Shown here in pieces: positions 59,240 to 64,000 of a stretch of DNA of 64,000 bases. Source of the DNA: Cognatazoarcus halotolerans (GTDB taxonomy: Bacteria > Pseudomonadota > Gammaproteobacteria > Burkholderiales > Rhodocyclaceae); contig NZ_WUAF01000004.1 in the NCBI RefSeq assembly GCF_009800965.1, positions 186,001-250,000 of the forward strand, written 5' to 3'. Position 1 is the first letter of the stretch; the number at the start of each line of letters is the position of its first letter. A program made the translations under genes and the position numbers. The notes beneath the pieces are model-generated. The model saw nothing but the letters and a program-made list of their open reading frames with translations. It did not search any database and was not told where the DNA came from.

Positions 59240-60997
59240 ATGACGGACGACACCAGACAGAGTCCTTCCGAAATCGCCCGGGAAGCCCTGCGCCGCCTCG
59301 CGATGCGCAGGATCGCGCCGACCCCGGACAATTTCGAGATGTTGTACCACGAGATCTCCGGTTCGCCCGTCGACGAGCGATTTCCGGTGCGCGGGCTCAA
59401 GGCTGTTGCAGTTGCGCTGCCACGCACCGGCCCTGAGGCTGCTCGCCTCGCCCGCGCATTCGAACATGCCGTAGCCCAGTCGGACTGGGCCTTGCTGCGC
59501 CAGGCCATTCTTTCGATGGCCAGCGCCTCCGCCTCCGACCAGCCCGAACTCGCCCCGTTGTTGCGCGATCTGTTCGTCGAATTCGAGCGCCCTCACGCCG
59601 GACTCACCGTTGCGCGCAAGCGTGAAGCGCTGATGCACGTTCTTTCGGCATCGTCCGACAATTCGCTGATGTTCCAGCGGCTCAGTGGTCTGCTCAAGAG
59701 CTGGGCGACACAGCGCAACGGCGACTTCGAGGCGAGCGCCGCGGCACTCCCGATCGTCTCCGCGGCAGACGCCCCCGCGCCGACCGGCGACGAACCGGAC
59801 CCCCGCGTACCGCTCGCAGCGCTGCTGGCTCGCGTGCTCGAGGCGGGGGTCGAACCACTGATAGTCGAGTTGCCCGAGCTCGTCGCCGAAGTGCACCAGC
59901 TTGCCGATGCCGTCCGCAAGGAGCCCACCAAGCTGCAGAGCGAAGAAACACGCCGTCGGCTCGAAGCGCTCACCTTGCGGCTCGAGTGGGTTGGCGAAGA
60001 CCAGCGCGCGGTTCGGCACGGGCTCGTCAGCCTGTTGCAACTGGTCCTTCAGAACATCAGCGATCTGGTCCAGGACGACCGCTGGCTGCATGGGCAGCTC
60101 AGCGTCATTCGCGACGCTTTTGCGGGCCCGCTCGACATTCGTGCACTCGATGCGGTGGAGCGCCGGCTGCGCGACGTGATCGAAAAGCAAAGCCATCTCA
60201 AGCGCGAACTGTCCGATGCCCAGCAACGGCTCAAGCTCATGCTGGCGGGTTTCGTCGATCGCCTTGCCGCATTCGGCGCCGAAACGGGCGAATACCACGA
60301 CAAGCTAGAACTCTGCGCCAAGCGCATCAGCGAAGCAGACGACATCAAGGAGCTTTCCGACGTCGTCGAAGACATCATGCGCGAAACCCGTGCAACGCAG
60401 GAAAGCACCCTGCGCTCGCGCGAGGAAATAAGCGAACTGCGTACCGAAGTCGACCGTGCAAACAGCGAAATCAGTCGTTTGCAGCGCGACCTCGACGCAG
60501 CCAGCGAACTTGTTCGCCACGACCCGCTCACCGGGACACTCAATCGCAAGGGCCTCGACGAGGCGCTTGAGCGCGAGATTGCCCGCGCGCGCAGACGTGG
60601 CACGACGCTGTCGCTGGCCCTGCTCGACGTAGACAATTTCAAGAATCTCAACGACACCTTCGGCCACAAGACCGGTGACGAGGCGCTGCGTCACCTTGCT
60701 GAAGTGGTGCGCAGCAGCCTGCGCCCGCAGGATTGCGTCGGCCGCTACGGCGGCGAGGAATTTCTCATCGTCCTGCCCGACACCGATCTCGACAGCGCGA
60801 ACGCAACGCTCACGCGTCTTCAGCGCGAGCTCACCAAGCGCTACTTCATGGCAAACAATCAGCGCCTGCTCATCACCTTCAGTGCCGGCGTGACCCGACT
60901 CATGGACGACGAAGCCGCCAACGTCGCGGTCGACCGTGCCGATCGTGCGATGTATGCGGCAAAACGTGCCGGCAAGAACCGCGTCCTGACCGCCTGA
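59240..60997 (+). CDS. Diguanylate cyclase (GGDEF domain)
   Basis: A 585-residue cytosolic protein. Residues 1 to about 400 are mostly helical with a coiled coil near 375-420 and no recognised domain. The C-terminal GGDEF domain (about 420-585) has an intact active site, RYGGEEFLIVLPD, and the product-inhibition I-site RPQD five residues before it, so it should make cyclic di-GMP and be feedback-inhibited. It starts 64 bases after the response-regulator gene and may be co-transcribed. The flagellin genes follow downstream, in keeping with a motility or attachment role. Confidence 0.9.
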   Translation: MTDDTRQSPSEIAREALRRLAMRRIAPTPDNFEMLYHEISGSPVDERFPVRGLKAVAVALPRTGPEAARLARAFEHAVAQSDWALLRQAILSMASASASDQPELAPLLRDLFVEFERPHAGLTVARKREALMHVLSASSDNSLMFQRLSGLLKSWATQRNGDFEASAAALPIVSAADAPAPTGDEPDPRVPLAALLARVLEAGVEPLIVELPELVAEVHQLADAVRKEPTKLQSEETRRRLEALTLRLEWVGEDQRAVRHGLVSLLQLVLQNISDLVQDDRWLHGQLSVIRDAFAGPLDIRALDAVERRLRDVIEKQSHLKRELSDAQQRLKLMLAGFVDRLAAFGAETGEYHDKLELCAKRISEADDIKELSDVVEDIMRETRATQESTLRSREEISELRTEVDRANSEISRLQRDLDAASELVRHDPLTGTLNRKGLDEALEREIARARRRGTTLSLALLDVDNFKNLNDTFGHKTGDEALRHLAEVVRSSLRPQDCVGRYGGEEFLIVLPDTDLDSANATLTRLQRELTKRYFMANNQRLLITFSAGVTRLMDDEAANVAVDRADRAMYAAKRAGKNRVLTA

Positions 60998-61067
60998 AAG
61001 GCCGAGGGGCTCGACTCGCCCGGCCGATGGCATGAAAATGCAGGCCTCCTGCGTCCCAACTACCAAC

Positions 61068-61715
61068 ATGTCACGCTATCGGCACGTCATCTTCGATCTG
61101 GACGGCACATTGATCGACTCCGCGCCGGCGATACTGTCCAGTTTTCGCCAGGCCTTTGCCACTACCGGCATCCAACCGGCAATGGCGATCGACGCATCGG
61201 TGATCGGCCCGCCGCTCATCGAGACGCTGCAAATGCTCAGCGCCAGCACCGATGGCGCGACCATCGAGCGCCTCGCCTCCGCGTTCAAGGCCAGTTACGA
61301 CAGCACCGGCTTGCTCGAGACCCGCGACTATGACGGCGTGACCGTGATGTTGAAGGCCCTCGCCGCATCGGGGCGGCACCTGCACATTGCCACCAACAAG
61401 CGCATCCACCCAACCAGACTCATTCTCGAGCACCTCGGCTGGAGCGGGCTGTTCGACAATGTCTATGCGCTCGATCTGTTCGAGCCACGGCTCAGGGACA
61501 AGGCCGAGATGATCGCCCGCCTGCTCACCGACCGGCAGATTCCGGTCGAAGAGGCGGTCTATATCGGTGACCGCGAGGAGGACGGCAGCTCGGCGGAATG
61601 CAATGCGCTGCCTTTCATCGCAGCCACCTGGGGCTACGGCGCGCTGACCGAGGAAGAGCTCCGCTCGAACTGGCGTATGGCTGCAAGCCCGGGATTGCTC
61701 GCCACGCTTCTCTGA
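61068..61715 (+). CDS. HAD-superfamily phosphatase (phosphoglycolate phosphatase-like)
   Basis: A 215-residue HAD subfamily IA hydrolase. Motif I is IFDLDGTLID, motif II THE-like ATNK, and motif III the lysine in RDKAEM with YIGDREEDG. An alpha-helical cap lies at about 20-85. Substrate is unknown; phosphoglycolate-like compounds are usual. The start at 61068 puts motif I at residue 9, as in the family; an in-frame ATG at 61032 would add 12 residues. Neither has a strong ribosome site. Confidence 0.83.
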   Translation: MSRYRHVIFDLDGTLIDSAPAILSSFRQAFATTGIQPAMAIDASVIGPPLIETLQMLSASTDGATIERLASAFKASYDSTGLLETRDYDGVTVMLKALAASGRHLHIATNKRIHPTRLILEHLGWSGLFDNVYALDLFEPRLRDKAEMIARLLTDRQIPVEEAVYIGDREEDGSSAECNALPFIAATWGYGALTEEELRSNWRMAASPGLLATLL

Positions 61716-62165
61716 ATCCGGCCTGGCCTTCGTCGCAGGAAAGCTCCTGACCGGCCTCCGCCCGGAACCTCCACCCGCCGCAGTCAGGTTTCGATCAGCC
61801 CCTCACGGCTACCGCAGCCGTCCACCCGCCTGCCTGCCTGCAGCTTGCAGAAGACACCTTCCGAAATCATCGGGATCGGGAGGGAGCAACGCTGACCGCC
61901 ATCCCGGGTCGCGAGCGCCTCGACCTGGAAAACCGCATGGGCGGACGAGCCGCCATTACAGCGCAACGCGAACACCGGAATGATTTACGTTGTAAAGCGT
62001 GTCAACGAAAAACATTTTTTGCGTGTGCCGACTGCCCGCATGGCGAAACCCAGCAAGGCCATTGCTCCCTCACCCGCAAAGGTGCCTGTCCTGACGGGAA
62101 TTACGCAAACAGCATTCCCGAAAAATTCGCCCGTCGACGCGAAAAACGAGGCAAGTGCCTCGCTC
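61716..62165. other. Intergenic stretch upstream of flagellin
   Basis: No supportable gene. A short minus-strand frame (61784-61975, GTG start) has protein-like composition with four cysteines but no ribosome site. An inverted repeat CGGGAAT-N12-ATTCCCG (62095-62101 and 62114-62120) followed by AAAAATT lies 46 bases before the flagellin promoter; its role is unknown. Confidence 0.4.
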
Positions 62166-62192
62166 TAAAGTTTTTTCGCCCCTCTCCGTAAA
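62166..62192 (+). promoter_or_regulatory. Sigma-28 (FliA) promoter of flagellin
   Basis: TAAAGTTT, an 11-base spacer and TCCGTAAA, against the consensus TAAAGTTT-N11-GCCGATAA. The -35 element is a perfect match. It lies 99 bases before the flagellin ATG, giving a leader of about 90 bases. Confidence 0.8.
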
Positions 62193-62290
62193 TGATCTCA
62201 ACGGCTGCAACATCAATGCCCAAGCGGATCGCCAAATCTACTCAAGGGCCGCAGCTGTCGGAAACTGATCTCTCGCTAGGAGAATTAAAA

Positions 62291-63703
62291 ATGGCACAGA
62301 CGATTAATACTAACGTTGCTTCCCTCAACGCGCAACGTAACCTGAACAGCTCGCAGTCCTCGCTGACCACTTCCCTGCAGCGCCTTTCCTCCGGCCTGCG
62401 GATCAACAGCGCCAAGGACGATGCAGCCGGCCTCGCTATCTCCGAGCGGATGACATCGCAGATCAAGGGCCTGAATCAGGCGACCCGCAACGCAAACGAC
62501 GGCATTTCGCTGGCGCAGACGGCCGAAGGCGACCTCGTCCAGATTACCAATAACCTGCAACGGGTTCGCGAACTGTCGGTTCAGTCGGCCAACGCCACCA
62601 ACAGCGCCTCCGACCGGGCAGCGCTGCAGAAAGAAGTTACCGCTCTGGTAAGCGAAATCGACCGGATTGCGAGCAACTCCTCGTTCAACGGAGTGAAGCT
62701 GCTCAACGGCTCCTTCACCAGCCAGTCGTTCCAGGTCGGCGCGAACGCAGGCCAGACCCTGACGGTCGGCAGCATCGGCAGTGCCAAATCCGCCGCGATC
62801 GGCGGCTATACCGTAACCGGCGCCTCTGCGGTAAACGCAACGGCATTTGTTGCCGGCGACGTGACCATCTCGGTTGATGGTGGTGCGGCCACATCGGTTG
62901 GCGCATCCGTTGCGGGTGGCGGCGCCGGACAATCGGCAAGCTCCGCCTACGCAAAAGCCGAAGCGATCAACTCGGCAAACGCAGGCGTTACCGCTACCGC
63001 TTCGACGACTGTGGCCGGCGCTGCCGGTACTGCAGGTGCGAGCACCGGCTCGATCAAGATCAACGGTATCGATACCGCAAGCATCACCTCCACCAGCACC
63101 CTGGCAACCGACAAGCAGGCTGCCATGGACGCGATCAACGCCATCAGTGACCAGACCGGGGTGACCGCCTCAATCGTCAGCGGCAACATCCAGCTCGACG
63201 CAGTCGACGGTCGCGACGTCACGGTTGCAGCCGGCGCAGGCTCATTCACCCTGGCTGACGTCGGCCTCACCGCCGCGACTACCAAAGGCAAGCTGACGCT
63301 CTCGAGCGGCAGTTCCGCGGTCTCGATCGGTGGCACCACCGCTGCGGCCCTGACCGGTCTTTCCGCCGGCGCCCAGAGCATGACGCTGAACTCAGTCTCG
63401 GCGGTGGATATTTCCAGCGCAAGCGGCGCCCAGACTGCCATCTCGACGATCGACGGCGCACTGCAGACCATCAACGGCAGCCGTGCCAGCCTCGGCGCAC
63501 TGCAGTCCCGTTTCGAGTCAGTCGTCTCGAGTCTGCAGGTAACGTCGGAAAACCTGTCGGCTGCCCGCGGTCGAATCACCGATGCCGACTTCGCGTCTGA
63601 AACCGCGAACCTCTCGCGCAGCCAGATTCTGCAGCAGGCCGGCACCGCGATGCTGGCCCAGGCCAATGCCTTGCCGCAGAACGTGCTGAGCCTGCTCCGC
63701 TAA
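62291..63703 (+). CDS. fliC: Flagellin
   Basis: A 470-residue flagellin, the filament subunit exported by the flagellar type III system. The conserved N-terminal D0/D1 ([40 protein letters not shown]) and C-terminal D1/D0 ([20 protein letters not shown], ending [14 protein letters not shown]) flank a variable middle, residues about 175-385. That part is rich in Ala, Ser, Thr and Val and has no cysteine. AGGAGA lies 8 bases before the ATG; an in-frame upstream start at 62192 overlaps the promoter and is not used. Confidence 0.96.
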   Translation: MAQTINTNVASLNAQRNLNSSQSSLTTSLQRLSSGLRINSAKDDAAGLAISERMTSQIKGLNQATRNANDGISLAQTAEGDLVQITNNLQRVRELSVQSANATNSASDRAALQKEVTALVSEIDRIASNSSFNGVKLLNGSFTSQSFQVGANAGQTLTVGSIGSAKSAAIGGYTVTGASAVNATAFVAGDVTISVDGGAATSVGASVAGGGAGQSASSAYAKAEAINSANAGVTATASTTVAGAAGTAGASTGSIKINGIDTASITSTSTLATDKQAAMDAINAISDQTGVTASIVSGNIQLDAVDGRDVTVAAGAGSFTLADVGLTAATTKGKLTLSSGSSAVSIGGTTAAALTGLSAGAQSMTLNSVSAVDISSASGAQTAISTIDGALQTINGSRASLGALQSRFESVVSSLQVTSENLSAARGRITDADFASETANLSRSQILQQAGTAMLAQANALPQNVLSLLR

Positions 63704-63729
63704 GCAGCGCTCCGCAAAACGGACACAGC

Positions 63730-63755
63730 GGCGCGAGGCCTGACGGCCTCGCGCC
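63730..63755 (+). terminator. Hairpin between fliC and flaG
   Basis: GGCGCGAGGCC (63730-63740) pairs perfectly with GGCCTCGCGCC (63745-63755). There is no T run after it, so it may stabilise the fliC message 3' end or attenuate read-through into flaG. Confidence 0.5.
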
Positions 63756-63780
63756 GTAGGCCCAGAAGAGGGAACGAATC

Positions 63781-64000
63781 ATGGCCATACAGTCAATCCC
63801 ATCGACCCCGATCCCCACCGCCGATTTAGCACGTACGGCCAGCAACGGTGTGGCGCGGGCCCAGACTCCTGAGACCAAAGACGTACAAGGCGTCGACGCC
63901 CTTCAGCAAAGCCTCCCCGCAGCGCCACCTTCCGAACAGCAGATCAACCAGGCGCTGAACGATGTACGCAATGCGCTCAAGCCGGTGGCACAGAACCTGC
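63781..64000 (+). CDS. flaG: FlaG-family protein, 5' part only
   Basis: The first 73 codons of a gene cut by the window edge. It reads MAIQSIPSTPIPTADLARTA, then a Gln/Pro/Ala-rich stretch, then INQALNDVRNALKPVAQNL, which is the start of the FlaG helix-forming domain. FlaG follows fliC in many proteobacteria and influences filament length. GAGGG lies before the ATG. Confidence 0.8.
   Translation, partial: MAIQSIPSTPIPTADLARTASNGVARAQTPETKDVQGVDALQQSLPAAPPSEQQINQALNDVRNALKPVAQNL

Noticed and set aside
61784-61975. Minus-strand 63-codon frame with four cysteines upstream of flagellin
   Set aside because: GTG start without a ribosome site, and no recognised similarity; mentioned only as part of the gap description.

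Overview
The window reads as one contiguous stretch of a GC-rich betaproteobacterial chromosome. Gene content fits the Rhodocyclales (Thauera, Azoarcus or Aromatoleum type): an aromatic-degradation operon with a DUF1302 protein, the membrane cytochrome-linked urate hydroxylase PuuD, a one-chain 2-oxoacid:ferredoxin oxidoreductase, a PEP-CTERM protein and sigma-28 flagellar genes. The taxon is an inference from content; no rRNA is present.

Layout. 0.1-4.1 kb: a LysR gene divergent from a three-gene aromatic operon whose first gene is a chimera (DUF1302 outer-membrane protein joined in frame to the C-terminal half of an extradiol dioxygenase). 4.1-7.3 kb: catalase-peroxidase and a universal stress protein. 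7.3-31 kb: a purine-catabolism island carrying a nearly unbroken route from urate to pyruvate. It has PuuD, UraH, UraD, PuuE, allantoicase (two almost identical copies), ureidoglycolate lyase (two diverged copies), glyoxylate carboligase, hydroxypyruvate isomerase, tartronate semialdehyde reductase, glycerate 2-kinase, a private enolase and a private pyruvate kinase. Permeases, a urea/amide channel and three dedicated regulators accompany them. The gcl and eno promoters share an operator-like sequence, which ties the lower glycolytic step to glyoxylate use.

31-52 kb: leucine catabolism. A neurotransmitter:sodium-symporter-type transporter, leucine dehydrogenase, a 1193-residue ferredoxin-dependent 2-oxoacid oxidoreductase, HMG-CoA lyase and both methylcrotonyl-CoA carboxylase subunits lie on the minus strand. 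Isovaleryl-CoA dehydrogenase and a divergent AraC regulator lie 6.5 kb further on. A 17-bp sequence with one mismatch occurs upstream of both liuB and the dehydrogenase gene. The intervening 43.7-48.5 kb looks like accessory DNA: a DUF2061 protein, two tiny genes (one frameshifted), a candidate small RNA, a HigB toxin with a HigA antitoxin fused to an ImmA/IrrE peptidase, a stretch with no recognisable gene, and a PEP-CTERM protein built of six 56-residue repeats. A methylglutaconyl-CoA hydratase gene is not in the window.

52-56 kb: a sodium:solute symporter, an agmatinase-family ureohydrolase and a divergent LysR gene, arranged like the guanidinopropionate (gpuPAR) locus. 56-61.7 kb: an esterase, tRNA-Thr(UGU), a two-component system, a diguanylate cyclase and a HAD phosphatase. 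61.7-64 kb: a sigma-28 promoter, flagellin and the start of flaG, cut by the window edge.
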